Positions 8,294 through 17,042 of a stretch of 64,000 bases of DNA are shown piece after piece. Location: positions 124,001 through 188,000 of the forward strand of contig NZ_JACDTY010000003.1 of assembly GCF_013520985.1 (NCBI RefSeq), written 5' to 3'. This DNA comes from Mesorhizobium neociceri (lineage in GTDB: Bacteria > Pseudomonadota > Alphaproteobacteria > Rhizobiales > Rhizobiaceae). The position numbers and the translations under genes were made by a program. The notes under the pieces are model-generated. The model was given only the letters and a program-made list of their open reading frames with translations. It was not told the DNA's origin and did not search any database. Each line of letters starts with the position of its first letter. Positions within the stretch are counted from its first letter, which is position 1.

Positions 8294-8917
8294 TTACCGG
8301 AACCGAAAAAATTCACACAAGGCGTCACCGAGCGAAGCTAGCGTGCCGTGCCGTCTTTCGGCCGGTCCCTCATGGTGGCTTTCGCGCCAGTCCTGCGGCT
8401 CGTCGAACGTGCCGGCCCAGATACCGGCCTTGCCGGCGCGGGCAACGGCCTGCTCGGTTTCATAGTCGCCATAGGCAATGGCCCAGCCGGCCTCGACCTG
8501 GGCCCGGTTCAAATCCTTGCCGCCGGCCTTGCAGTCGCCAAGCAGGCGGCCATAGCGGTCGCGCTGCCAGCCGCTGCAGGTCACCGGATTGCCTGATATC
8601 AGCCGCACCAGCGCCTGGCGCGCCAGCCTGCCGCAGGCATAGTCAGCGCCGTCCTTGCGGCAGATCTGCTGGTATTCCGGAGCATCGATGCCGCGCATGC
8701 GGATGCGTTCAGTGCCAAGCGTGAGTGAATCGCCATCGTTGACGATCGCAGCCCCCTCCGCCTTGCGCGTCTCGAAGCGGTCGAGCCGCGCGGCGAGCAG
8801 GATCAGCAGGCCGAGCACGATGATCGTCAGCGCATAATCCAGCAATCTGCGCCACAGGCTTCGCGGCGGTGGCGGATAGTATCGCCGGCGCGGCCTTGGC
8901 GACCACGAACGGCTCAT
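8294..8917 (-). CDS. Membrane-anchored thermonuclease (SNase-like) family protein
   Basis: 207 residues. A basic, proline-rich N-terminus (residues 1-22) precedes one membrane span (about 26-43, DYALTIIVLGLLILLAA), so the rest is probably periplasmic. The staphylococcal-nuclease fold follows: VNDGDSLTLGTERIRMRGIDAPE (about 59-82) carries the first catalytic Asp/Arg positions, and DRYGRLLGDCKAG the last. The residues needed for calcium-dependent nucleic acid cleavage appear present, although many rhizobial members are untested. The gene stands alone, 48 bases upstream of the GST gene on the same strand. Confidence 0.82.
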   Translation of the reverse strand: MSRSWSPRPRRRYYPPPPRSLWRRLLDYALTIIVLGLLILLAARLDRFETRKAEGAAIVNDGDSLTLGTERIRMRGIDAPEYQQICRKDGADYACGRLARQALVRLISGNPVTCSGWQRDRYGRLLGDCKAGGKDLNRAQVEAGWAIAYGDYETEQAVARAGKAGIWAGTFDEPQDWRESHHEGPAERRHGTLASLGDALCEFFRFR

Positions 8918-8992
8918 ATGGCAAACAGTCTCTTAATCATTCGAACGTAGCTTAACGATTTGAGATCGCTGCGCGCATAAATTGAAGTTTCC

Positions 8993-10513
8993 ATGCCTCT
9001 GCTACGCTCGAACACAGCGGATAAATTCATTGTGGACCGCAGGAAACCGCACCGCAACAGCGATGTGGCGCGCGCGGTGCGCAGAACGCGCGACCGTCTT
9101 TCGCAACAGGTCGGCAATCTCGACTTCGACCGCGAGCTGCTGAAGCTGCATGCGCGCGCCATGGTCGGGGGTGCGACCGTCATTCCGCTTTTGGTGCTGG
9201 CGATCGCGGCGACCGGGCTTCTGGCGGGGATGGACAAGCAGATCAGCATCTGGGCGCTGTTCACGCTGATCTGCTATTCGATCGTTGCCTTCATGGCGCG
9301 GCGCGTCGAACGCACCGAAGCGGCCGAACTCGACCCTATTTTGACACGCCGGGATTTTCTGATCGGCCATTCGCTGTGCGGCCTCGGCTGGGCGTGGTTC
9401 GCCTGGATCGGCTGCACCGCCTGCCAGATCGACCATTTCCAGGTGGTCAAGGCGATCGTGCTGCTGCTGGCGATGGCGGCGACCGCCATTACGGCGTCGT
9501 CGTTGCGCGGCTCGCTGCTCGCCACCTTCGTCATTCCGGTGGCGGTCTATGCCTATGCCGAAACGAAGCTGTGGATGCCGGTCGAGACGATGATGGTCGG
9601 GCTGCTGGTCGCCGCATTGCCGTTCTTCGTCTATATCGCGCGCCATCTCAACCGCTCGTCGCTGATGCTTCTGTCGTTCCGCTCCGAAAAGGATGCGTTG
9701 CTCGCCGAGGTGGAGACGGCAAAGTCGATGTCGGACGAAGCTCGTCGGCGGGCCGAAGACGCCAATCTGGCGAAGTCGCGCTTCCTCGCCTCGATGAGCC
9801 ATGAGCTGAGAACGCCGCTCAATGCCATTCTCGGTTTTTCCGAGGTGATGGCCAACGAGGTGCTGGGACCGATGAGCAACCCCACCTATCGCGACTACGC
9901 CAGCGACGTGCACGATTCCGGCCAGCATCTGCTCGACCTGATCAACGAGATCCTCGACCTGTCGCGCATCGAGGCCGGCCGCTACCAGCTCAACGAGGAG
10001 CCGGTGATGCTGCTCAACATCGCTGAAGATTGCTGCCACATGATGGAGTTGAAGGCGCGCAACAAGGACATCCGCATCGTCCAGGACTTCGAAATCACCT
10101 TGCAGCGCCTGTTCGCCGACGAGCGCGCGGTGCGGCAGATCATCCTCAACCTTCTGTCCAATGCCATCAAGTTCACCGCCACTGGCGGCGAAGTTCGTGT
10201 GCGCGTCGGCTGGACGGCGGGCGGCGGCCAATACATTTCGGTCAAGGACAACGGGCCGGGCATACCGGACGACGAAATCCCGATCGTGCTGTCCGCCTTC
10301 GGCCAGGGCTCGATCGCCATCAAGAGCGCCGAACAGGGCACCGGACTCGGGCTGCCGATCGTGCAGGGCCTGCTCGCCATGCATGGCGGCGAATTCGAAC
10401 TTCTTTCCAAGTTGCGCGAAGGCACCGAGGCGATCGCCATCTTCCCGCTGAGCCGGGTGATGGAGGAATTGCCGGCGCTGCCGACCAAGGCGGTAGCGGC
10501 TCGTCGGCGCTAG
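8993..10513 (+). CDS. Membrane sensor histidine kinase (PleC/DivJ/PdhS-like)
   Basis: 506 residues. The N-terminal third carries about six hydrophobic spans (residues 60-220) with no recognisable sensor fold. A coiled linker (KDALLAEVETAKSMSDEARRRAEDANLAKSR, in part) leads to the HisKA domain with the phosphoacceptor in FLASMSHELRTPLNAILGFS (about residue 270). The HATPase domain has N box LLSNAIKFTA, G1 VKDNGPGIPD and G2 GTGLGLPIVQ. This arrangement, with HELRTPLNAILGFSE and IINEILDLSRIEAG, is like the cell-cycle kinases of alphaproteobacteria. No response regulator is adjacent, so the partner is unknown. Confidence 0.88.
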   Translation: MPLLRSNTADKFIVDRRKPHRNSDVARAVRRTRDRLSQQVGNLDFDRELLKLHARAMVGGATVIPLLVLAIAATGLLAGMDKQISIWALFTLICYSIVAFMARRVERTEAAELDPILTRRDFLIGHSLCGLGWAWFAWIGCTACQIDHFQVVKAIVLLLAMAATAITASSLRGSLLATFVIPVAVYAYAETKLWMPVETMMVGLLVAALPFFVYIARHLNRSSLMLLSFRSEKDALLAEVETAKSMSDEARRRAEDANLAKSRFLASMSHELRTPLNAILGFSEVMANEVLGPMSNPTYRDYASDVHDSGQHLLDLINEILDLSRIEAGRYQLNEEPVMLLNIAEDCCHMMELKARNKDIRIVQDFEITLQRLFADERAVRQIILNLLSNAIKFTATGGEVRVRVGWTAGGGQYISVKDNGPGIPDDEIPIVLSAFGQGSIAIKSAEQGTGLGLPIVQGLLAMHGGEFELLSKLREGTEAIAIFPLSRVMEELPALPTKAVAARRR

Positions 10514-10522
10514 CGGCCTGTT

Positions 10523-11521
10523 CTATGCTCTGACCGCTGCCGCCATGCCTGAACTGGTAAGCGCTGCGGCCTTGACCAGGCCGGCGGCAAGGGCTGCCCC
10601 TACCCCCTCGCCGTGGCTGACGCCGAGATCGAGCAGCGGCTTGAGGCCGAGCCGCTCGGCGGCCAGCCTTTGGCCGGGCTCCGGCGACAGGCTGGCTAGC
10701 AAACAATGGTCGAGTGCAGCCGGATTGGCCGCGTGCAGCACGGCCGCGGCGGCGGTCGCGGCAAAGCCGTCGAGCAGCACCGGGATCTTCTGCATCCGGG
10801 CCGCGATGATGGCGCCGGCGATGGCAGCGAACTCGCGGCCACCGACCCGACGCAACGCTTCGAGCGGGTCTTTCACAGCAGCGCCGTGGAAGGCAATCGC
10901 AGCGTCGACCACATCAGCCTTGCGTGCCTGCATCGGCGTGTCGGCGCCCGAGCCGGGGCCAACCCAGTCGCGGCCGCGGCCGCCGAACAGGGCCGAGCAC
11001 AAGGCCGCTGCAACGGTGGAGTTGCCGACGCCGAGATCGCCGAGGCAAATCAGATCGGCGCCGCCGGCAATCGCTTCCATGCCGAAGGCCATGGTGGCGG
11101 CGCAGCCGCGTTCGTCGAGCGCGGCGTCCTCAGTGATATCGGCGGTCGCAATGTGCAGCGCCAGGTCGAACACTTTCAGGCCAAGATCGTTGGCGATGCA
11201 GACCTGGTTGATCGCGGCGCCACCGGCAGCACAAAGCTCGACGGCGTTGGCGGTCGCCGCGACAGTGCGCGGCGAAATGCCGTGACGGGTGACGCCATGA
11301 TTGCCGGCGAAAATCGCCACCAGTGGCCGGTTCACCGCCGGCGGCGCGCGCCCATTCCAGGCGGCAAGCCACGCCGCGATGTCCTCGATGCGGCCAAGCG
11401 AAGCGATCGGCTTGTCGGCATTGGCAAACAGCGTGCGCACGCGCGCTTCGGCCGCCTCGTCAGCCGGCGGCAGGTTTGCCAGCAGATCGCGGAAATCGTC
11501 GAAAGGCAGTGCGCTGGTCAT
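10523..11521 (-). CDS. cobT: Nicotinate-nucleotide--dimethylbenzimidazole phosphoribosyltransferase
   Basis: 332 residues from the ATG at 11521; the frame stays open upstream to 12199 but that part covers the opposite-strand genes and is not conserved. Signatures include VAIFAGNHGVTRHGISP (about residue 65-81), GGAAINQVC, LGDLGVGNSTVAAAL (about 175) and VGPGSGAD, with a closing ALDLGVSHGEGVGAA-type glutamate loop (SHGEG) that carries the catalytic base. The enzyme makes alpha-ribazole phosphate, the lower ligand precursor of cobalamin. The cobS gene, which in many relatives is adjacent, is not in this window. No cobalamin riboswitch was recognised in the 198-base leader. Confidence 0.93.
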   Translation of the reverse strand: MTSALPFDDFRDLLANLPPADEAAEARVRTLFANADKPIASLGRIEDIAAWLAAWNGRAPPAVNRPLVAIFAGNHGVTRHGISPRTVAATANAVELCAAGGAAINQVCIANDLGLKVFDLALHIATADITEDAALDERGCAATMAFGMEAIAGGADLICLGDLGVGNSTVAAALCSALFGGRGRDWVGPGSGADTPMQARKADVVDAAIAFHGAAVKDPLEALRRVGGREFAAIAGAIIAARMQKIPVLLDGFAATAAAAVLHAANPAALDHCLLASLSPEPGQRLAAERLGLKPLLDLGVSHGEGVGAALAAGLVKAAALTSSGMAAAVRA

Positions 11522-11719
11522 GGCGTCGGTGCTCGTCTGATGAATTTCCAAGCGGCATAGCCGCCTTGCCCGGCCGGCACAACCATCAAGCCGCAACACC
11601 AGGCCGTGCCGCAAAAGCGGCTGCGGGCGGCGAAATCCGGAGGGCTTGCATTGGCTTTGCCGTTGCACCATGTGGAAGCGAGACAAGGGATTCTTCAACG
11701 GAATCCCCAAGAGAACATC

Positions 11720-11953
11720 ATGACGGCCATCGAATCCCCCTGCATCCTGGTCTGTTCGATCGACATGAAAACCGGCTTTTGCTTCGGTTGCGGCCGCACG
11801 CGCGATGAAATCGGCGCCTGGATGGGCATGACGCCGGAGGTGCGCAGCAGCGTCATGGCCGAATTGCCGGCCCGGCTGGAAACGGTCGAGCGCCGGCCGC
11901 GCCGGGAAACCCGCCGCAGCCGTATGGCGCGCGAGCGCGACGTCCTCTCGTGA
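11720..11953 (+). CDS. DUF1289 domain protein
   Basis: 77 residues from the ATG at 11720; the frame is open further upstream but conservation begins at the SPCILVCSID segment. The DUF1289 pattern is P-C-x-x-x-C...CxGCxRT-x-x-E-I (here SPCILVCSIDMKTGFCFGC, then GRTRDEIGAW), giving four cysteines likely to bind a metal or iron-sulfur cluster. The C-terminus is very arginine-rich (ERRPRRETRRSRMARERD). Its function is not known. It is followed after 13 bases by the aspartic protease gene and probably shares its transcript. Confidence 0.85.
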   Translation: MTAIESPCILVCSIDMKTGFCFGCGRTRDEIGAWMGMTPEVRSSVMAELPARLETVERRPRRETRRSRMARERDVLS

Positions 11954-11966
11954 AACGGCAGACCCA

Positions 11967-12671
11967 ATGAATCGACTGTTCTGGATCGTGATGGCGGCAA
12001 TCGGCGTCGGCCTGGTGTTGCTGATGATCAACAACGACGCCGGCAGCACGTTCGGCGTCGAGAACTCCGATTTCAGCCGGCTGGTCTGGCTGGGTGCGAT
12101 CGGCGTGCTGGTCGGCGCCGGGCTTGTCCGATCCGGCCGGCCGCTCGGCGCCATGGCCCGCAATCTCGGCACCTGGGCCGTGATCGTGCTGGCCCTCATC
12201 GCCGGCTACCAGTACCGCTACGAGTTGCAGGATTTCGCCAGCCGGGTGACGGCCGGCCTCGTTCCCGGCAGCCCGCTGGCGCTGGGCGTCGAGGACGGCC
12301 ATGCTACCGTGACCCTGGACAAGGCCGACAGCGGCCATTTCGAAGCTCGCATCACCATCAACGGCGCGCCGATCCGCACCGTGGTCGACACCGGCGCGAC
12401 CAGCACGGTGCTGACGGCCGAAGATGCGCAAGCGGCCGGCTTCAATCCGGCTGCGTTGAGCTTCACCATCCCCGTCTCGACCGCCAACGGCATGGCGCGC
12501 GCGGCGTCGGTGCGCACTGACGAACTGGCGATCGGCGGCATCGTGCGCAAGAACATGCAGGTCATGGTTGCCGCGCCGGGCGCGCTCAGCCAGAGCCTGC
12601 TCGGCATGAATTTCATCGGTTCGCTGTCGGGTTTCGACGTGCGCGGCGACCGGATGATTTTGCGCGACTGA
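11967..12671 (+). CDS. Membrane retropepsin-like aspartic protease (TIGR02281 family)
   Basis: 234 residues. Three hydrophobic spans occupy about residues 5-20, 34-50 and 70-85. The C-terminal half is a single retropepsin-like domain with the active-site triad in VVDTGATSTVLT (about residue 138-149) and the second conserved segment LLGMNFIGSLSGFDVRGDRMIL. One such lobe must dimerise to make an active site, as in retroviral protease. Proteins of this type are widespread in Rhizobiales (clan AA); substrates are not established. The adjacent DUF1289 gene is a common partner. Confidence 0.87.
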   Translation: MNRLFWIVMAAIGVGLVLLMINNDAGSTFGVENSDFSRLVWLGAIGVLVGAGLVRSGRPLGAMARNLGTWAVIVLALIAGYQYRYELQDFASRVTAGLVPGSPLALGVEDGHATVTLDKADSGHFEARITINGAPIRTVVDTGATSTVLTAEDAQAAGFNPAALSFTIPVSTANGMARAASVRTDELAIGGIVRKNMQVMVAAPGALSQSLLGMNFIGSLSGFDVRGDRMILRD

Positions 12672-12676
12672 ATCGC

Positions 12677-13678
12677 CTAGGCGGCTTTTTCACCACGGTC
12701 GAAATCGACGGCGGCAAATGCTACTTTCAGCACATCCGGCCCCGCGCCGGGCTTTGTCGCATCGGTCGACAGAATCTGCCGGAAGCGTCGCGCGCCAGGC
12801 AGACCATGGAACAGCCCGACCATGTGGCGGGTGACGTGGCCGAGCCGTCCGCCCTGCTCGATATGCAGCGCGGCATAGTCGGCCATCGTGTCGATAAGCG
12901 CGGCAAAATCGAACGCTTCGGCTTTGTCGCCGTAGAACGCTGCGTCGACGCCGGCGAGAATGCCCGGCGTGTGGTAGGCGGCGCGACCCAGCATGGCGCC
13001 ATCGACATGATCGAGGTGCCGAATAGCCTCCTCAAGCGATTGAATGCCGCCATTGATGCCGATGAATTTGTTCGGTTTTCCGGCCTTGAGGCGATAGACC
13101 CTGTCATAGTCGAGCGGCGGGATATCGCGATTTTCCTTCGGGCTCAGCCCCTCCAGCCAGGCCTTGCGCGCATGCACCCAGAGCGCGTCGGCGCCGGCCG
13201 CGAACACACCGTCAGCCAGCGCATCGAGCGCGGGCTCGGGATCTTGCTCGTCGACGCCGATACGGCATTTGACCGTCACCGGAATTTTCACCGCAGCCTT
13301 CATCGCCGCCACGCAATCGGCGACAAGGTCAGGCACTTTCATCAGGCAAGCGCCGAACGTGCCCGACTGGACGCGGTCCGACGGGCAGCCGACATTGAGA
13401 TTGATCTCGTCATAGCCGAAAGCCTCGCCGATGCGCGCCGCCTCGGCAAGCTTTTGCGGATCGGAGCCACCGAGCTGGAGGGCTACCGGATGTTCGGTCT
13501 CGTCAAAGCCAAGCAGCCGTTCGCGTGCGCCATGGATGACGGCGTCCGCCACCACCATCTCGGTATAGAGCAGCGCACGACGCGTCAGCTGGCGATGGAA
13601 GAACCGGCAATGCCGGTCCGTCCAGTCCATCATAGGGGCGACCGAAAGCCGGACGCTTTTGTAATCGTTTTCTTGCAT
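12677..13678 (-). CDS. dusA: tRNA dihydrouridine synthase A
   Basis: 333 residues from the ATG at 13678. The frame extends to 13741, but the extra N-terminus is unconserved and the family start normally lies just before the motif LSVAPMMDWTDRHCRFFHR. FMN-binding TIM barrel features: LQLGGSDPQKLAEAA, NLNVGCPSDRVQSGTFGACLM with the catalytic cysteine (about residue 95-115), VKCRIGVDEQ and GINGGIQS. DusA reduces U20/20a in the D-loop of tRNA using NADPH. The gene is convergent with the protease gene (5 bases apart), with no obvious terminator. Confidence 0.92.
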   Translation of the reverse strand: MQENDYKSVRLSVAPMMDWTDRHCRFFHRQLTRRALLYTEMVVADAVIHGARERLLGFDETEHPVALQLGGSDPQKLAEAARIGEAFGYDEINLNVGCPSDRVQSGTFGACLMKVPDLVADCVAAMKAAVKIPVTVKCRIGVDEQDPEPALDALADGVFAAGADALWVHARKAWLEGLSPKENRDIPPLDYDRVYRLKAGKPNKFIGINGGIQSLEEAIRHLDHVDGAMLGRAAYHTPGILAGVDAAFYGDKAEAFDFAALIDTMADYAALHIEQGGRLGHVTRHMVGLFHGLPGARRFRQILSTDATKPGAGPDVLKVAFAAVDFDRGEKAA

Positions 13679-13776
13679 TCTAGGTGGCTCTGCCGCTGCA
13701 AACGGTTCGAATTGCCGCTCACATAAGCGATTTCGCGGCATTTTCCTACCCGCAACGCCACGGTGTTCAAACCACT

Positions 13777-15642
13777 CTATTTGCGCCTCATCAGCGTGAC
13801 CGGTTTGCCCTTGGTCGCTACGAGCGCATGCAGAGCGCGCGGATCGGGCTTCGGCGGCAATGTCTGCAGTGCCGCGCGCGCCGCTGCCGGGTTGCCGAGC
13901 GCGATCACCGCGCAGCTCAAGACGCTGAGGCCTGCCCGAATTTTCACCGTCAACTGCGGGACGCAGGTTTTGGGCGCAACGAGGTTGGTGTTGGGCTGGG
14001 CCAGAAGCACCTTTCCGGTACGCCGGAACGATGGTGAAAGGTCGATCAGGGCAGAGAGATCAGAAGGCGTCTCAAGGATTGCCGAACCCTCCAACGCTTC
14101 AAATGCATTGGCCGATCCGTCTATGCGCGGAATGGCGAAGCCGCCTTCGGTCGTACGCAGGTCACGCGGCGTGTCGATCCGATGAACACGCACGTGGAAA
14201 TCGCCATGCCAATACAGCCAGGTCTCGACCTTGACGTCCCGATAGGGCCGCCAGCGCGAGAACAGCACACGGTCGGCAACCATTGCCTCCTCATTGTCCT
14301 CGCGGATGCGGAAATGGAGGCCGTCGTCGCTGAAGCCGATCATGTTGTCGAGAACGGCATCGGCAAAACGGGTCTGATCGCTTTCGATGCTGAACCCGTA
14401 GCGCGCCGAATAGGCGAACTTGGAGTATTTTTGCGAACCGAAACGGGCCCATGTATCGCGTGGCCCCACTTGCTGGCCACTTGATAGCGCGATCGCATCG
14501 CCGGGCGGATTGGCGATGATCATCCCGGCGTGGATCTGGACGGAGACACCTTGCCGTTCGGGGCAGTTCCGTTCCCTCGCCGCCCAGAATGGATGCTCGG
14601 CAGGCAAGGCCAACGGCAGGAACGCCTTCAACGCCCAGTAGGGTGATTGCGGCGAATTGTATGGCTCGCACATCAGCAGGTTCGGATAGCCGTATCCGAC
14701 GGGGAGGATGCCATCCCGCGCGGCCATCGGCTGTTTCGCCCACCAACGCAGATTGCGCAGATAGAAGCCCTTGAGGTCGCCCCACGGCAGCGCCTCATCG
14801 TCGGCGAAGGCGAGCGCGCCAAAGAAGCCGGCAATCGCAAAACGATACGTCATGGAACGGCCGAAGACGAGGGCCGGGCCGTCGTCGGCAAACCAGCGGG
14901 ACATGTCGTCGGCGATCAACCTGGCGCGCTGTCGGTAGGCCTGTGTGTGGCCGCTGCCGTCAAGCACGGCGAGGATGAGGCCGTAGAAGTGGAACGCAAA
15001 CGGAATGTAATGATCGGCGCGGCGCGTGTCGCCGTCGCTGTACCAGCCGTCGCCGAGGTACAAGGCTTCGATCTCGGCGACATATTCCTCGTCCAGGCTG
15101 CGATCGTGGTCAGCGCCGACCGCATTAAGCCCCATGCCGATCAGCAGGCGGAAGAACTTCCAGTTGTTGCCACCAAACACGCATTCGTGGCCACGGCGCA
15201 GGTAGACCGCCACATTGGCGCGGGCATTCGCGTCGAGCGGCTCCCAGATCTTGTCGGCAACGAGCCGCAGGGCAAAACCGATCGCCGCAAGTTCAACTAG
15301 CCGCTGGTCGCGGTCGCCGGGCGTGCCCCAGTATTCGGGATGGCCGGGGTCGGTCCCCGCCGCGAGGCCGCGTGCGATCGGCGCCCAATCGATCCAGTCG
15401 GCGCCTCCGACCTGCGCCGGAACGAGGCCCCAGAGCAGGCGAGAATAGCCTTCAAGGTCTGCCGCCGCCTGACCGAAATGAGCCGCGGTCGCCTCGATGC
15501 GTATGCGCGCACCACCTTTGGAGCGGTATTTTTCGACAGGGAGCGCGAGGGCCTTCAGCGCCATTTCGACGTCGGCCCGGGTCTCGAGTGGATTGCCCGC
15601 CCATGGTCGGAACAAGGAATCGGGGTAGATATCGTCACGCAT
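13777..15642 (-). CDS. DUF2264 domain protein, probable carbohydrate-active enzyme
   Basis: 621 residues from the ATG at 15642; a start at 15681 would add 13 unconserved residues. The N-terminal domain includes FRPWAGNPLETRADVEMALKAL, then SRLLWGLVPA, LGDGWYSDGD and the DHYIPFAFHFYGLILA segment typical of DUF2264, an (alpha/alpha)6-barrel-like family related to uronate-processing enzymes. The C-terminal part is beta-rich (about 380-600). It is the last gene of the ABC sugar-transport operon, near a GH88 enzyme, so it likely acts on uronic-acid-containing oligosaccharides in the cytoplasm. No biochemical activity can be read off directly, and no signal peptide is visible. Confidence 0.82.
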   Translation of the reverse strand: MRDDIYPDSLFRPWAGNPLETRADVEMALKALALPVEKYRSKGGARIRIEATAAHFGQAAADLEGYSRLLWGLVPAQVGGADWIDWAPIARGLAAGTDPGHPEYWGTPGDRDQRLVELAAIGFALRLVADKIWEPLDANARANVAVYLRRGHECVFGGNNWKFFRLLIGMGLNAVGADHDRSLDEEYVAEIEALYLGDGWYSDGDTRRADHYIPFAFHFYGLILAVLDGSGHTQAYRQRARLIADDMSRWFADDGPALVFGRSMTYRFAIAGFFGALAFADDEALPWGDLKGFYLRNLRWWAKQPMAARDGILPVGYGYPNLLMCEPYNSPQSPYWALKAFLPLALPAEHPFWAARERNCPERQGVSVQIHAGMIIANPPGDAIALSSGQQVGPRDTWARFGSQKYSKFAYSARYGFSIESDQTRFADAVLDNMIGFSDDGLHFRIREDNEEAMVADRVLFSRWRPYRDVKVETWLYWHGDFHVRVHRIDTPRDLRTTEGGFAIPRIDGSANAFEALEGSAILETPSDLSALIDLSPSFRRTGKVLLAQPNTNLVAPKTCVPQLTVKIRAGLSVLSCAVIALGNPAAARAALQTLPPKPDPRALHALVATKGKPVTLMRRK

Positions 15643-15722
15643 GAGCTGCCTGCTGTGCCTAAGAAATTGGCGCGGCGCCAACTGGGAGGTGGCGCGCCGC
15701 GCCGGTCAAGGGCCGAGAACCT

Positions 15723-17008
15723 CTAGCCCTTGAGGATGCGTCCGGCCTCGGCGACAAGTTGCTCAGCGGCATCAGCCGGCGTCAACTGGCCAAATGCGAG
15801 CTTGTCGGCATCGGGCGGAATGCACGCTCCTCGAACTCCGAAGCGCCCAACGGAACCGGCGGCGGATAGGGTCCGACGCGGCCGGCAATAGACGCGATAT
15901 AGTCCATCGTCTTCCTGGCGACCGCATCGATTGTGGGCGTGACGACATTTCGCACGTCGAGATTGACCGGCACACCGCGCTCGACACCCAGCACCTTGCC
16001 GGCTTCAATGTCGTTGACGAAGAAGTCGATGAACTGGGCAGCGAGATCCGGGTTCTTTGCGGTGCTGGCGATCGACCAGTGCAGACCCGGTCGGTAGAAC
16101 AAGCCCGACGGCGCAGTCTCCGACAGAATAGGCAATGAGGTGATTTCGAGCGGGTTTTTGGTGACCGCCTGATAGGCCGGCAACTGGTTGGAAAAGGCGA
16201 TCGCCATCACGGCATTGCCGGTCGACAGCGGGTTGGAATCAACCAGCAGCTTGTCCAGCGCCTGGATCTCGGCAGGTACGCAGCCGCCATTCTTGGCCAG
16301 GCTGTCCCAGTAGCCGTACCAGTCCTTGGCGTCCTTCGCGTCGAAGCCGATCTTGCCATCCTCGTTGAACAGCTTCTTGCCGCGCTGCACCAGAAATGCG
16401 TTGAAGGCATAATTATAGCGGCAGGCATTGCCGACTGCCCACACGTTCTTTTTGCCGATGGCCTTGGTCAGCTCGATGCAGGTCTTGGCGAAATCGTCCC
16501 AGGTGGTTTTCGCCGATGGTGGCGCAATGCCGGCCTGTTTGAAGGCTTCGCTGTCATAGAGCAGCGCGAAGGCGTTCAGCGAGAGCGGCATCCCGGTGAC
16601 CTTGCCATCGACCGTACCCAGATCGAGCACACCCTTGGCCAATTTGTCGGTGCGAATAACCTTGCCGAGATAGTCGTTCAGCGGGAGGTTGGTGCCGCGG
16701 CGGCTGTAGTCGGCGAAACGGCCCGGCTCCAGCTGGAATATGTCGGGAGCGTTGCCACCGGCGATCATCGTCGTCAGCTTGGGCCAATAGTCGGCCCCGC
16801 CGACCTCGCCATTGATCTTTACGCCGGCATGCGCGGCTTCGAACAATTTGGCGACGCCGAGCGTGCGCTCCGCCCGGGCGGGCGTTCCCCACCAGTAAAG
16901 GCGCATGGTCGCATCCTGCGCCAGCGCTTTCAGGATTGGCGTCTGAGACATCGCGGCGGCGCCGCCAAACAGCAGTCCGTTGCGCAGAAGTTCGCGTCTG
17001 TTGAGCAT
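15723..17008 (-). pseudogene. ABC sugar transporter substrate-binding protein with a frameshift near the 3' end
   Basis: The start at 17008 has a strong ribosome site (GGGAGGAAAGC) and encodes a Tat/Sec-type leader (MLNRRELLRNGLLFGG...). The family 1 solute-binding fold follows: MRLYWWGTPARAERTL, GNAPDIFQLEPGRFADYSRR, PGLHWSIASTAKNPDLAAQF. The frame runs to a stop at 15782 with an unrelated tail after LGASEFEER. From about 15821 a different frame encodes IPPDADKLAFGQLTP and ends LVAEAGRILKG at a stop at 15723-15725, exactly the kind of C-terminus expected. One base is missing or two are extra near 15822-15823. About 28 residues are thus replaced by 13. It may still be partly functional, or a sequencing error. 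Neighbours are permease and ATPase genes. Confidence 0.75.
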
Positions 17009-17042
17009 GCTTTCCTCCCTGAAAGAATGGATCTTGGTTGTT

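Noticed and set aside
11522..11719. Possible cobalamin riboswitch in the cobT leader
   Set aside because: I could not find the conserved B12-box-like core; only GC-rich hairpins, such as one near 11549-11568, are present.
11522..12199. N-terminal extension of the cobT frame
   Set aside because: It runs antisense to the DUF1289 and protease genes, and CobT homology begins at 11521.
13679..13776. Possible tRNA, suggested by a GGTTCGAAT-like string at about 13703
   Set aside because: The 98-base gap does not fold into acceptor, D and anticodon arms and has no matching ends.
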